A DNA stretch of 64,000 nt from Pseudomonas sp. G2-4 (GTDB taxonomy: Bacteria > Pseudomonadota > Gammaproteobacteria > Pseudomonadales > Pseudomonadaceae), in contig NZ_CP125957.1 of assembly GCF_030064125.1 (NCBI RefSeq), positions 5,388,501 through 5,452,500 on the forward strand, written 5' to 3'. The notes under the pieces were generated by a model that saw nothing but the letters and a program-made list of their open reading frames with translations, ran no database searches and was not told the DNA's origin. Position numbers and translations under genes: made by a program. Of this stretch, positions 26,891-36,865 are shown piece after piece. Position 1 is the first letter of the stretch. Each line of letters begins with the position of its first letter.

Positions 26891-27790
26891 TCAAAGGCGG
26901 CCCGACAAGTCGTCCAGGGCCGCGGGCAATTCAGTGAACCGGAAAGTGAAACCCGCTGCCTGCAACCGGGCCGGCGTGGCCCGCTGGCCGCCCAGCAGCA
27001 GCAATGACAATTCCCCGAGCGCAACCTTCAGCACCAGCTCCGGCATCGGCACCACGGCCGGCCGATGCAACACGCTCCCCAAGGCCTTGGCAAAATCGCG
27101 GTTGCGCACCGGGTTCGGCGCGCAGGCATTATAAGGACCGCTGGCATCAAAGCGGTTCAGAAGAAAATCAATCAGGGCGATTTCATCATCAATGTGAATC
27201 CATGGCATCCATTGCCGACCATTGCCGATACGCCCCCCCAGCGCCAGTTTGAACGGCAGCAACAGGCGCGACAAAAAGCCGCCCTCAGCAGACAAGACCA
27301 GGCCCGTGCGCACCAATACCACGCGTATACCCATGGCCTCGGCCCGTTGCGCGGTTTCTTCCCAGGCAATGCACAACTGGCTGGCGAAATCCTCGCTGAC
27401 CGGGCCCGACTCCTCAGTCAACTCACGCTCGCCACCGTCGCCGTACCAACCCACTGCGGAACCGGAAATGAGCACCTGCGGTTTCGTCTCGCAACGCTCC
27501 ATCCACGCCAACAAAACCTCAGTCAGCGTGACGCGGCTGCTCCACAGCAACAGTTTGCGTTTGTGAGTCCAGGGCCGGTCGCCAATCGGCGCGCCAGCGA
27601 GGTTGACCACGGCATCCACCGGCTCATCAATCTCGTCGAGCCTGGCCACTCCTCGCACCTGTGCGCCACAGATTTTCACCACTTCTTCGGGTCGCCGGCT
27701 CCATACCGTCAAGCGATGCCCCCGTTCCAACCAGAGACGGCAGAGCTGACGCCCGATCAAACCAGTACCGCCGGTCAGCAATATGTGCAT
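26891..27790 (-). CDS. TIGR01777 family NAD-dependent epimerase/oxidoreductase
   Basis: A 299-residue extended-SDR-like protein ([25 protein letters not shown]) with the TGGTGLIG nucleotide-binding motif at residues 6-13. It also has the family signature [15 protein letters not shown] and the C-terminal DUF1731 part ending in [14 protein letters not shown]. coli YfcH and plant SulA-like proteins belong here; the reaction is not known. The catalytic region contains [11 protein letters not shown]. First gene of a two-gene unit with hemH, divergent from the FAD oxidoreductase. Confidence 0.88.
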   Translation of the reverse strand: MHILLTGGTGLIGRQLCRLWLERGHRLTVWSRRPEEVVKICGAQVRGVARLDEIDEPVDAVVNLAGAPIGDRPWTHKRKLLLWSSRVTLTEVLLAWMERCETKPQVLISGSAVGWYGDGGERELTEESGPVSEDFASQLCIAWEETAQRAEAMGIRVVLVRTGLVLSAEGGFLSRLLLPFKLALGGRIGNGRQWMPWIHIDDEIALIDFLLNRFDASGPYNACAPNPVRNRDFAKALGSVLHRPAVVPMPELVLKVALGELSLLLLGGQRATPARLQAAGFTFRFTELPAALDDLSGRL

Positions 27791-27911
27791 GAGATGTTCC
27801 TCGCATCGCGTTTTAATCGGCCCATTAGTCTATTTTTATAAGCAGGGATTTTTCGTATAGGACAGGGTCTGTGTTTAACAATAGGACAACCTGTCCAAAC
27901 GCGAACGGTAA

Positions 27912-28973
<1,062 letters not shown>

Positions 28974-29064
28974 ATTGCATCACCCTGCGCCATCCGCTGC
29001 TGTCGAAAGAGACAGCAGCTCATCCGCGAAAGAAAAACCCAAGTACCTCCCTGAACAAAATCGG

Positions 29065-29125
29065 TTGACTTGTACAGGTTCGGACCTATGATGAAATTAT
29101 TGTACAAATATTTTTTCTTGTACAA
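29065..29125 (+). promoter_or_regulatory. Promoter with three TTGTACA boxes (probable LitR/CarH-type operator)
   Basis: A sigma-70-like promoter is visible: TTGACT (29065-29070), 16-base spacer, TATGAT (29087-29092). TTGTACA occurs three times, at 29070 (overlapping the -35), 29100 and 29118. ATG 29147 of the DUF523/DUF1722 gene follows 22 bases later. Repeated TGTACA boxes covering -35 and downstream are how CarH/LitR repressors bind DNA; light-dependent release is known for that family. The regulator gene is the second gene of the same operon, implying autoregulation. Confidence 0.65.
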
Positions 29126-29146
29126 TTTTTACCAGCAGAGGTTCCC

Positions 29147-30109
29147 ATGCCCAGCAAAACCGCCGCCAAACCGAAAATCGCCATCAGCGCCTGCTTGATG
29201 GGTGCTGAAGTTCGCTTTAACGGCGGGCATAAGCAATCGCAACTGTGCAGTCGCACCCTGATCGATTACTTCGATTTTGTGCCGGTATGCCCCGAAGTCG
29301 CCATTGGCCTGGGCATCCCTCGGGCACCGATCCGGCTGGTGGGCGACCCCGCGCACCCCGAGGCGGTCGGCACGGCGAAACCTGGCCTCAACGTGACCCG
29401 GTCACTGGCCGATTACGGGCAGCAAATGGCACTGGCACTGGATGACATCAGTGGCTACATCTTCATGCAGAAATCGCCGTCCTGTGGTTTGGAGCGGGTG
29501 AAAGTCTACGACCACCACGGCATGCCCCAGGACGGCGGCGGACGCGGTATTTATACCCAGGCTTTTTGTGAGCGCCATCCAGACCTGCCGGTGGAGGAAG
29601 ACGGTCGCCTCAACGACCCGGTGCTGCGGGAAAACTTCCTGACCCGGGTATTCGCCTACGCTGCCTGGCAACCGTTACGCCGCGAGGGGCTGAGCCGACG
29701 CGACCTGATCGAATTCCACTCGCGCTACAAGTATCTGCTGATGGCGCATAACCCGGTGCAATACAAGGCGCTGGGGCATTTGCTGGGTAACATGGGCAAG
29801 GCCGACCCCGATGAACTGGGTCCACGCTATTTCAGCGCACTGATGGCGGCCTTGAAGAAATGCGCCACCCGCCGCACCCACACCAATGTCCTGCAGCACC
29901 TGAGCGGCTATCTCAAGCACGTCATCGGCGCCGAGGACAAACAGGAAGTCCAGCATCTCATCGGCCAATATCGTCTCGGCATTGTGCCGTTGGTGGTGCC
30001 GCTGACGTTGCTCAAGCATCATTTGCGTCGACACCCCGACCCTTACCTGGCGCAGCAGGTCTACCTGCAGCCGCACCCGGAAAACCTGAGCTTGCGAAAC
30101 GCTATCTGA
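29147..30109 (+). CDS. DUF523 and DUF1722 (YbgA) fusion protein
   Basis: A 320-residue two-domain protein. The N-terminal DUF523 domain (about 8-155) has conserved cysteines in SACLMGAEVRFNGGHK and QKSPSCGLERVKVY; this family includes [4Fe-4S] thiouracil desulfidases. The C-terminal DUF1722/YbgA domain (about 185-310) begins LIEFHSRYKYLLMAHNP. E. coli ybgA lies next to the photolyase gene phr, and here too the gene is in an operon with phr, which points to a light- or DNA-damage-linked role. The 3' end overlaps the regulator start (ATGA). Enzymatic role is inferred only from the domain family. Confidence 0.88.
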   Translation: MPSKTAAKPKIAISACLMGAEVRFNGGHKQSQLCSRTLIDYFDFVPVCPEVAIGLGIPRAPIRLVGDPAHPEAVGTAKPGLNVTRSLADYGQQMALALDDISGYIFMQKSPSCGLERVKVYDHHGMPQDGGGRGIYTQAFCERHPDLPVEEDGRLNDPVLRENFLTRVFAYAAWQPLRREGLSRRDLIEFHSRYKYLLMAHNPVQYKALGHLLGNMGKADPDELGPRYFSALMAALKKCATRRTHTNVLQHLSGYLKHVIGAEDKQEVQHLIGQYRLGIVPLVVPLTLLKHHLRRHPDPYLAQQVYLQPHPENLSLRNAI

Positions 30110-31047
30110 TGAACAACAAACCCGATTCCAGTGCCAGTGAAGACCTAGGAGCTGACTTCGCCAAAGCCTTGGCCGAAGGCTGGCTGCCTATCCGCGAAGT
30201 CGCCCGGCAAACCGGTGTCAATGCCGTCACGCTACGGGCCTGGGAGCGCCGCTACGGCCTGATCGTGCCGCACCGTACGCCCAAGGGCCACCGGCTGTTC
30301 AATGCCGAGCATGTGCAACGCATCCAGAGTATCCTCACCTGGATTAATCGCGGGATGGCGGTGAGCAAGATCAAGCCCTTGCTCGACACGCCGCAGCCAC
30401 CGTCCGAACCGCAGGAAAACGACTGGCAACGTCAGCGTCACGCCCTGGTGCTGGCGGTGATGGAGCTGGCCGAGCGCCAGGTCGACGATCTGGTCAACCA
30501 GGCGATTGCGCTCTACCCGCCCCGGACCGTGTGCGAACAATTGCTACTGCCGTTGCTGGCCGAGCTGCAATTGCGCTGGCAGGGCCAGTTCGGCGCGCAA
30601 CTGGAACGGGTGTTCCTGTACTCCTGGCTGCGCAGTAAATTCGGTAGCCGGATCTACCACAACAACCGTCAGCTAAAGGGCGCGCCATTGTTGTTGGTCA
30701 ACCATTCTGACCTGCCGCTGGAACCGCACCTGTGGCTCACCGCCTGGCTGGCCAGCAGCGCCGATTGCCCGGTGGAAGTTTTCGACGGGCCGATACCGGC
30801 AGGTGAACTGGCCCTGGCGGTCGAGCGCCTCAAGGCCCGCGGCGTGCTGCTGTATGCCAGCAATGCCCTGAACCTGTCCCAACTGCCCAAACTGCTGGGC
30901 GGGATCGATTGCCCGATCATCATCGCCGGCCCGGCCGCGTCCATTCACCAGGCCAAGCTATCCACAAGTGTCTCGATGATGGACCTCACCTGGGCCGAAG
31001 ATCCGTTATCGGCCCACCGCGAACTGAGCCGCAGAAACCTTCTTTAA
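30109..31047 (+). CDS. MerR family regulator, LitR/CarH-like
   Basis: A 312-residue transcription factor. The MerR-type winged helix (about 25-95) reads WLPIREVARQTGVNAVTLRAWERRYGL and PHRTPKGHRLFNAEHV. The C-terminal ~200 residues resemble the fold that binds B12 in CarH, but I see neither the Wx9EH nor the DXHXXG motif. This suggests the class II LitR kind that does not bind cobalamin. ATG 30109 overlaps the preceding stop. Position between DUF523/DUF1722 and photolyase, and TTGTACA boxes before the operon, fit light-responsive autoregulation. The light-sensing mechanism cannot be told from sequence. Confidence 0.8.
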   Translation: MNNKPDSSASEDLGADFAKALAEGWLPIREVARQTGVNAVTLRAWERRYGLIVPHRTPKGHRLFNAEHVQRIQSILTWINRGMAVSKIKPLLDTPQPPSEPQENDWQRQRHALVLAVMELAERQVDDLVNQAIALYPPRTVCEQLLLPLLAELQLRWQGQFGAQLERVFLYSWLRSKFGSRIYHNNRQLKGAPLLLVNHSDLPLEPHLWLTAWLASSADCPVEVFDGPIPAGELALAVERLKARGVLLYASNALNLSQLPKLLGGIDCPIIIAGPAASIHQAKLSTSVSMMDLTWAEDPLSAHRELSRRNLL

Positions 31048-31060
31048 ATGGACAAACACC

Positions 31061-32521
31061 ATGCAACTGATCTGGCTGCGCAGCGACTTGCGCCTGCACG
31101 ACAACACCGCCCTCGCGGCCGCCGCAATTAGAGGGCCGTGCGTGGCGGTGTACCTGACAAGCCCGGAACAATGGCGTGCCCATGACGATGCACCGTGCAA
31201 GATCGATTTCTGGCTGCGCAACCTCGCCTTCCTGGGCGAAGCCCTGGCAGAGTTGAACATCCCGCTGCTGATCCGCCACGCGCCGCGCTGGGATCAGGCG
31301 CCGCAGGTGCTCCTCACGCTGTGCCGCGAACTGAAGATCAGCGCCGTTCACGTCAACGAAGAATACGGCTTGAACGAAACCCGCCGCGATGCCGAAGTCG
31401 CCCAGACCTTGAGGGGCCAGGGCATCGAGTTTCACAGCTACCTTGACCAGTTGCTGTTCAAGCCAGGCAGCGTACTGACCAAGACCGGGAATTACTTTCA
31501 GGTGTTCAGCCAGTTCCGCAAGGTTTGCTACCACCGCCTGCACGTCTCGCTGCCGAGCCTGGTCGCCACACCCCTCCGGCAAGCCCCCACCTTGATCGAC
31601 AGTGATCCTGTACCGACGCAAGTCGAAGGGTTCGCCCCGCCGGGCCAAGCGCTGCGTGCGCTCTGGCCGGCCGGTGAAAGCGAAGCCCGGCGGCGCCTGG
31701 ACACCTTTGTCGATCAACACCTCGACGATTACCAGCGCGAGCGGGATTTTCCGGCCAAACCGGGCACCAGCCAGCTTTCAGCTTACCTGGTGGCCGGCGT
31801 GGTCTCACCGCGCCAGTGCCTGCACGCTGCGTTGCAAGCCAACCGGGGGGAATTCGAGAGCGGAAGTGTCGGTGCCGTGACCTGGATAAATGAATTGCTT
31901 TGGCGCGAGTTCTATAAGCACATTCTCGTGGGCTATCCACGCGTATCTCGTCATCAGGCCTTTCGTCCGGAAACCGAGGCATTGGCCTGGCGCAAGGCCC
32001 CTGAGGAACTGGAAGCCTGGCAGCAAGCACGCACCGGCCTGCCCATTATCGATGCGGCCATGCGTCAATTGCTGGAGACCGGCTGGATGCACAACCGTTT
32101 GCGGATGGTGGTGGCGATGTTCCTCACCAAGAACCTGCTGATCGATTGGCGCGAGGGCGAGCGTTTTTTCATGCAGCACCTGATCGACGGCGATCTGGCC
32201 GCAAATAATGGCGGTTGGCAGTGGAGCGCCTCCACCGGCACGGACTCGGCCCCCTGGTTTCGGATATTCAACCCGGTGAGCCAGTCGGAGAAATTTGATC
32301 GCGAGGGCTTGTTCATCAAAAGCTGGTTACCTGAGCTGAACGATCTCGACAAGCAACAGGTCCATAACCCAAATACTCAGGGCGGATTGTTTGACGCAGT
32401 GAATTACCCTTCGCCCATCGTCAATTTGAGCGAGTCCCGAGTACGTGCGCTGGAAGCGTTCCGAAGCCTGCCGGCGCGACAGGACGCTACCGCTGAAAAG
32501 ATGGGCGGTGAGCGAACATGA
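31061..32521 (+). CDS. phrB: Deoxyribodipyrimidine photolyase
   Basis: A 486-residue class I CPD photolyase that uses blue light and FADH- to split cyclobutane pyrimidine dimers. The N-terminal antenna domain starts MQLIWLRSDLRLHDNTAL. The FAD-binding domain has TGLPIIDAAMRQLLETGWMHNR and NNGGWQWSASTGTDSAPWFRIFNP, including the tryptophans of the electron-transfer chain and substrate pocket. Length is normal. It starts 13 bases after the regulator gene, in the same operon. The WREFYKH block is at the expected place. Confidence 0.96.
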   Translation: MQLIWLRSDLRLHDNTALAAAAIRGPCVAVYLTSPEQWRAHDDAPCKIDFWLRNLAFLGEALAELNIPLLIRHAPRWDQAPQVLLTLCRELKISAVHVNEEYGLNETRRDAEVAQTLRGQGIEFHSYLDQLLFKPGSVLTKTGNYFQVFSQFRKVCYHRLHVSLPSLVATPLRQAPTLIDSDPVPTQVEGFAPPGQALRALWPAGESEARRRLDTFVDQHLDDYQRERDFPAKPGTSQLSAYLVAGVVSPRQCLHAALQANRGEFESGSVGAVTWINELLWREFYKHILVGYPRVSRHQAFRPETEALAWRKAPEELEAWQQARTGLPIIDAAMRQLLETGWMHNRLRMVVAMFLTKNLLIDWREGERFFMQHLIDGDLAANNGGWQWSASTGTDSAPWFRIFNPVSQSEKFDREGLFIKSWLPELNDLDKQQVHNPNTQGGLFDAVNYPSPIVNLSESRVRALEAFRSLPARQDATAEKMGGERT

Positions 32522-32629
32522 AATTGTTACTCCAAGGGATGCATTACTATTTCCTTGGCATATAGTCTTACTAATCAAAGGGTCTTCTTCAAAGCCGCTT
32601 ACCAAGCGCTGCATCGAAAGGAGTATGGA

Positions 32630-33391
32630 ATGGCTCTACGACCTCCACGGCGATATTGGCTGACCGGTGCGGGTAACGGCGTAGGTGCGTCGTTGGCCGA
32701 AGCGATACTCGACACCGGTGCGCACCTGGCCATGAGTTCACGCTCGGCTCAATCATGTGAAGCCCTTTGCGCTCGTTACCCAGGACAAGTTCTGGCGCTG
32801 CCCGGCGATTTGACCGACAGCCAGACCGTGCGTGAGATCGGCGAGAAGATCACCCAACAGTGGGGGTCCCTGGACACTGTGATTCTCAACGCCGGAACCG
32901 CTGAATACTCCGGCGACCACCCGGTCATCGAGCACATCGTACGCAGCAATCTGCTGGTCGCCAGCCTTTGCATCGACACGGCATTGCCGCTACTACGCGC
33001 GGGTATCGCGCCTCATCTGGCGGGTATCGCCAGCCCGGCGACTTACCTGCCACCCTCCTTGACGGAGGTCGGCGGCAGCGGCATGCGTTATCTGTTCGAA
33101 TCGACCCGCCTTGACCTCATCCCCGAGGACATCGACGTGACATTGGTCCACCCGGGCTACGACAACCCGGCACTAAGCCACGGCGATTGTTTTCCCGCCC
33201 CAGTCCGGTGGTCAGCTGAAACGGCGGCGAATCACATACTGTCGCAGTTGATCGACCGTCACCCCGAAGTGGCCCTCCCCGCTGCGTCCATGACGGTGCT
33301 CTGGCCATTGCCTTCATCGAACGAGTCCCTTCAGGCAGGCATCGACTCAAGCCAGGCGAGTGACAAATGCCCGATCAAGGGGCAACCCTGA
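32630..33391 (+). CDS. SDR-fold protein lacking the catalytic Tyr-Lys pair
   Basis: A 253-residue short-chain dehydrogenase-like protein. The cofactor loop TGAGNGVGASLA is intact near residue 14, and VILNAGTAEYSG supplies the NAG motif. In the position of the usual YXXXK active site the sequence reads TEVGGSGMRYLFESTR, so both catalytic Tyr and Lys are absent. It may bind NAD(P) without catalysing the normal reaction. The start at 32630 (MALRPPRRYWLTG) follows a strong AAAGGAG site; the longer frame to 32555 is unsupported. It follows the photolyase gene by 108 bases and may belong to the same light-linked set. Confidence 0.8.
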   Translation: MALRPPRRYWLTGAGNGVGASLAEAILDTGAHLAMSSRSAQSCEALCARYPGQVLALPGDLTDSQTVREIGEKITQQWGSLDTVILNAGTAEYSGDHPVIEHIVRSNLLVASLCIDTALPLLRAGIAPHLAGIASPATYLPPSLTEVGGSGMRYLFESTRLDLIPEDIDVTLVHPGYDNPALSHGDCFPAPVRWSAETAANHILSQLIDRHPEVALPAASMTVLWPLPSSNESLQAGIDSSQASDKCPIKGQP

Positions 33392-33419
33392 ACGGCCGGG
33401 TTGCCTTACACTGCGCGCC

Positions 33420-33725
33420 ATGAAAATCATCCCCCTCCATGAAATCGCCGCGCCAGCCGTCACTTGCTCGACGTGCGCGGCGTGCTGCTGCCAACTGGAA
33501 GTGATGCTGATCACCGACACCGGCGTCCCGGAACGTTTTATCGATACGGATGATTGGGGTGGAGAGGTGATGCTGCGGCTCGACGACGGCTGGTGCGCGG
33601 CACTGGATCGCGACACCATGATGTGCACGATCTACGAAAAACGCCCGCTGATCTGCCGCGAATTCGAGATGGGTGCGCCGGAATGCATCGAAGAACGCCT
33701 CGGAATTGCGACGGCGTATCGGTAG
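33420..33725 (+). CDS. YkgJ family cysteine-cluster protein
   Basis: A 101-residue protein with the CSTCAACCCQLEV cluster near residue 15 and further cysteines in GWCAALD, MMCTIYEKRPLICREFEMG. The pattern matches the YkgJ/UPF0153 Zn- or Fe-binding family. No signal peptide. The start (MKIIPLHEIAAP) at 33420 is favoured; the ribosome site is weak. Function unknown. Same strand as the SDR gene, 28 bases downstream. Confidence 0.82.
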   Translation: MKIIPLHEIAAPAVTCSTCAACCCQLEVMLITDTGVPERFIDTDDWGGEVMLRLDDGWCAALDRDTMMCTIYEKRPLICREFEMGAPECIEERLGIATAYR

Positions 33726-33753
33726 GCATCGGATCGATGGGGAGTCTGAATTT

Positions 33754-33844
33754 CTGTGGGAGCGAGCTTGCTCGCGATAGCGATAGACCTTTCAACATGA
33801 AGTTGTCTGACCCACCGCTATCGCGAGCAAGCTCGCTCCCACAG
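33754..33844. repeat. REP doublet (TGTGGGAGCGAGC family)
   Basis: Facing REPs between convergent ykgJ-like and pagL genes, with GCGATAGCGATAG-type junction repeats. This is the last REP before a REP-free stretch of about 16 kb. Confidence 0.9.
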
Positions 33845-33854
33845 TGTCTGAACG

Positions 33855-34373
33855 CTACAGCGGCATCGTGTAGTGCAGCGCGTAGCTTTCTACACCGTCG
33901 TTGGTCGACTTGATGCCGGCATTGGAATAATGAGTGGCGCGAATGCCCACTTCATGTCCGCCATTGAAGCGCAGGCCGAAACCGATACGGTCTTCGAACT
34001 GGAAAGCCGTTCCAAGTTTGTTGCTTTCCACTTCGGTATTGGCGAACAGCGCAACACCTACACCCGCCTCGATGTAAGGCTTCACGTTCTGACCGGCAAA
34101 CTCGTATACAAAGACCGGCGAGAACGACAGGCTGTGGTTGCTGGAGGTCTCGTCCCCGTCCCAATAGGTATAGGCACCGCTCCAGTAGCCGGTCAGGCGA
34201 CCCACATCGCTCTGCCACCAGCTCTTGTCCCAATCGAACTGCATGCCCAGGCGATAGGTCATGGTCGAATCACTGGTTTGGCCGACCCCAAACTCCACGC
34301 CCGCCGCCTGAGCGGTGTAAGTGTGCCCCAACAATGCAGCCGCAAATGCGGCAAAGCAAAATAAGCGCTTCAT
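33855..34373 (-). CDS. pagL: Lipid A 3-O-deacylase PagL
   Basis: A 172-residue outer-membrane enzyme that removes the 3-O-linked acyl chain from lipid A. A signal peptide (MKRLFCFAAFAAALLGHTYTAQA, 23 residues) precedes an eight-strand-barrel-type sequence ending in YALHYTMPL. The known catalytic triad of PagL (His, Ser, Glu) is present at precursor positions 148, 150 and 162 (THYSN... GVESY), matching P. aeruginosa PagL spacing. The start at 34373 has AAGGAT upstream. The location just before murI equals PA4661-PA4662. Such deacylation alters outer-membrane properties and host recognition. Confidence 0.92.
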   Translation of the reverse strand: MKRLFCFAAFAAALLGHTYTAQAAGVEFGVGQTSDSTMTYRLGMQFDWDKSWWQSDVGRLTGYWSGAYTYWDGDETSSNHSLSFSPVFVYEFAGQNVKPYIEAGVGVALFANTEVESNKLGTAFQFEDRIGFGLRFNGGHEVGIRATHYSNAGIKSTNDGVESYALHYTMPL

Positions 34374-34487
34374 TAGAAACATCCTTTTCCGAACAGACTT
34401 AGTTAGTTTTGTTACAAACAGACAAAGCTATAGAAATCCGCGACAAAACAGAAGTTCACCCCATTTCACACATTTTTCACGTTTTTC

Positions 34488-35279
34488 TTACAGATCGAAG
34501 CTTCGCACAACGCCAGACGAATGCCATAGCAACGGTAGGATTTTTCTCAAATGTATCGGATCTGCGCTAGTCCAGAGTTGGGTTTCGCTGGCTGGCCCTT
34601 CGGCCAATAGCGCCCGCTCGGCTAACAGCCGTTGAAGCTGGCGGGCCACGGCGGCGCCGGTGTCGATCAGGCTGATGTGTTCCGGAATCATTTGCTTGAG
34701 CAATGGCTTGAGGAACGGATAGTGCGTGCAGCCCAGGATCAGCGTGTCGCAGCCGGCTGCCAGCAACGGATCGACATATTGCTGCAGCAATTGATGCAAG
34801 GCCGGACTGTGCAGATCACCCGCTTCGATCAGTTCCACCAGTCCCGGACACGGTTGAGTGATCACCCGCACATCGGTAGCGAAACGGTCGAGCAAGGCGG
34901 CGAACTTGGCGCTTTGCAAGGTGCCAGTGGTCGCCAGTACACCGACGATACCGCTGCGGGTCGCGGCGGCGGCCGGCTTCACCGCCGGCTCCATGCCGAC
35001 GATGGGCCAGTGAGGGAAATCACGACGCAAATCGGCCACTGCGGCAACCGTTGCGGTATTGCAGGCCACCACCAGCGCCTTGGCGCCCTGCCCCATGAGA
35101 AAGTCGGCGATGATCGCACAGCGCTGTCGGATGTATTCCGGGGTTTTCTCGCCGTAGGGAATGTGCCCACAGTCAGCTACGTACAACAGCGACTCATTGG
35201 GCAGTAGCTGACGGATCTCCTCCAGCACCGACAGTCCGCCGACACCCGAGTCAAGCACACCGACTGGCGCTTCACTCAT
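34488..35279 (-). CDS. murI: Glutamate racemase
   Basis: A 263-residue enzyme making D-glutamate for peptidoglycan. Both catalytic cysteines are visible, in [10 protein letters not shown] and [10 protein letters not shown], and the N-terminus [12 protein letters not shown] is the family signature. The start at 35279 ([12 protein letters not shown]) overlaps the 3' end of moeB by 8 bases, so the genes are translationally coupled. It is the last gene of the hemA-prfA-prmC-moeB-murI run, ahead of pagL. Confidence 0.95.
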   Translation of the reverse strand: MSEAPVGVLDSGVGGLSVLEEIRQLLPNESLLYVADCGHIPYGEKTPEYIRQRCAIIADFLMGQGAKALVVACNTATVAAVADLRRDFPHWPIVGMEPAVKPAAAATRSGIVGVLATTGTLQSAKFAALLDRFATDVRVITQPCPGLVELIEAGDLHSPALHQLLQQYVDPLLAAGCDTLILGCTHYPFLKPLLKQMIPEHISLIDTGAAVARQLQRLLAERALLAEGPASETQLWTSADPIHLRKILPLLWHSSGVVRSFDL

Positions 35280-36027
35280 GTTGACCACCGCAGACGCTGC
35301 AACCCGGGTCGCGCTTGACCCGCAATTCGCGAAAACGTGTGCCCAGGGCATCGATCAACAGCAGGCGCCCCACCAGTGGCTCACCGAAACCGGCTAACAA
35401 CTTCATGGCTTCGAGGGCTTGTAGACTGCCCACCAACCCCACCAGCGGCCCGAGTACACCGGCTTCGCTGCAGGTCAACTCGGCTTCGCTGCCGTGGCCG
35501 TAGAGGCAGTGGTAGCAAGGGCTTTCAGGGCGGCGCGGATCGAACACCGACAACTGCCCTTCCAAGCGAATCGCCGCACCACTGACCAGTGGTTTACCCG
35601 CGGTGACACACGCCGCGTTCACCGCTTCGCGGGTCGAGAAATTGTCGGAGCAATCCAACACCACATCCACCGTCGCGACCACGGCGGCCAGGCTGTCTTC
35701 GTCCATGGCCGTCGGGTGAGGCACCAACCGAACTTCAGGATTGATCGCCGTCAGGCGACGCATCGCCGAATCGACCTTGCTCAAGCCGACACTGTCAGTG
35801 TCGTGAATAATCTGGCGCTGCAGGTTGGTCAGGTCGACGGTGTCGAAATCCGCCAGGTGCAACTCGCCGACGCCTGCGGCGGCCAGGTACAACGCCACCG
35901 GAGCGCCGAGACCGCCGAGGCCGACGATCAACACGCGGCTTTGCTTGAGACGCAATTGACCGTCGATGTCGACGTGCTGCAACAGAATCTGCCGGCTATA
36001 GCGCAACAGCTCCTGATCGTTCAGCAC
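35272..36027 (-). CDS. moeB: Molybdopterin-synthase adenylyltransferase MoeB
   Basis: A 251-residue E1-like enzyme that adenylates MoaD for molybdopterin synthesis. The ATP-binding motif [20 protein letters not shown] and two zinc-binding CXXC pairs (PCYHCLYG and CSVCGG) are present. I place the start at GTG 36027 ([12 protein letters not shown] follows), which matches the usual N-terminus; a GTG at 36036 is three codons earlier. It overlaps prmC by 7 bases and murI by 8. The same gene order is found in P. aeruginosa (PA4663). Confidence 0.92.
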   Translation of the reverse strand: MLNDQELLRYSRQILLQHVDIDGQLRLKQSRVLIVGLGGLGAPVALYLAAAGVGELHLADFDTVDLTNLQRQIIHDTDSVGLSKVDSAMRRLTAINPEVRLVPHPTAMDEDSLAAVVATVDVVLDCSDNFSTREAVNAACVTAGKPLVSGAAIRLEGQLSVFDPRRPESPCYHCLYGHGSEAELTCSEAGVLGPLVGLVGSLQALEAMKLLAGFGEPLVGRLLLIDALGTRFRELRVKRDPGCSVCGGQHE

Positions 36028-36851
36028 GGCAGGCACCCCAGGCTGATGCGTTCATGACCGCCCAGGTCCTTGCGGCTGTGGACTTGCGTAAAGCCTTGGC
36101 TGCCCAGCAAATCACGCACCGCCTCGGCCTGGTCGTAACCGTGCTCAAGCATCAGCCATCCGCCCGGTTCGAGGTGACCCGGTGCCTGGTCAATGATCTG
36201 GCGCAGGTCATCGAGCCCATCTTGTCCCGCAACCAGCGCACTGGCCGGCTCGAAACGCACGTCGCCTTCGGCCAGATGCGGATCGGCGGCGGCGATGTAA
36301 GGCGGGTTGCTGATGATCAACTCAAAACGCTCGCCGTCCAGAGCGCTGAACCAGTGGCTGCTCAACACCGTGACGTTGCGCAGATCCAGGCGTTGACGAT
36401 TGCGCTCGGCCAAGGCCACGGCTTCCAGCACACGGTCCACCGCAGTGACCGTCCAGGCCGGGCGCTCGCTGGCCAACGCCAGGGCAATCGCGCCACTGCC
36501 CGTGCCCAGGTCCAGGACTCGGGCCGGCGTGGCCGGTAGCAAGGCCAGTGCAGTTTCCACCAGCAGCTCGGTGTCAGGACGCGGGATCAGCGTGTGGGGC
36601 GCGACTTCCAGGTCGAGTTTCCAAAAGCCTTGCTGCCCGAGGATGTAGGCCACCGGCTCGCCGGAACGACGCCGGCGCAGGTATTCGGAAAACAGCAGCG
36701 CCGCCTCGCTCGGTACGATCCGCTCCGGCCAAGTGTGCAGAAAACTGCGGGACTTGCCCAGCGCAGCGGCCAGCAGCAACTCGGCGTCCAGCCGTGACGT
36801 GGGCGAATCCGGCAGCTCGGCAGCGCGTAACAGACTGGCGATGATGGTCAT
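36021..36851 (-). CDS. prmC: Release factor glutamine methyltransferase PrmC
   Basis: A 276-residue SAM-dependent methyltransferase that modifies the GGQ glutamine of RF1 and RF2. Motif I VLDLGTGSGAIALALA and the NPPYI motif (ISNPPYIAAADPHL) are present. It lies directly downstream of prfA, its substrate's gene, with 14 bases between them, an arrangement conserved in many proteobacteria. Confidence 0.96.
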   Translation of the reverse strand: MTIIASLLRAAELPDSPTSRLDAELLLAAALGKSRSFLHTWPERIVPSEAALLFSEYLRRRRSGEPVAYILGQQGFWKLDLEVAPHTLIPRPDTELLVETALALLPATPARVLDLGTGSGAIALALASERPAWTVTAVDRVLEAVALAERNRQRLDLRNVTVLSSHWFSALDGERFELIISNPPYIAAADPHLAEGDVRFEPASALVAGQDGLDDLRQIIDQAPGHLEPGGWLMLEHGYDQAEAVRDLLGSQGFTQVHSRKDLGGHERISLGCLPC

Positions 36852-36865
36852 TTATTCACCTGTGC

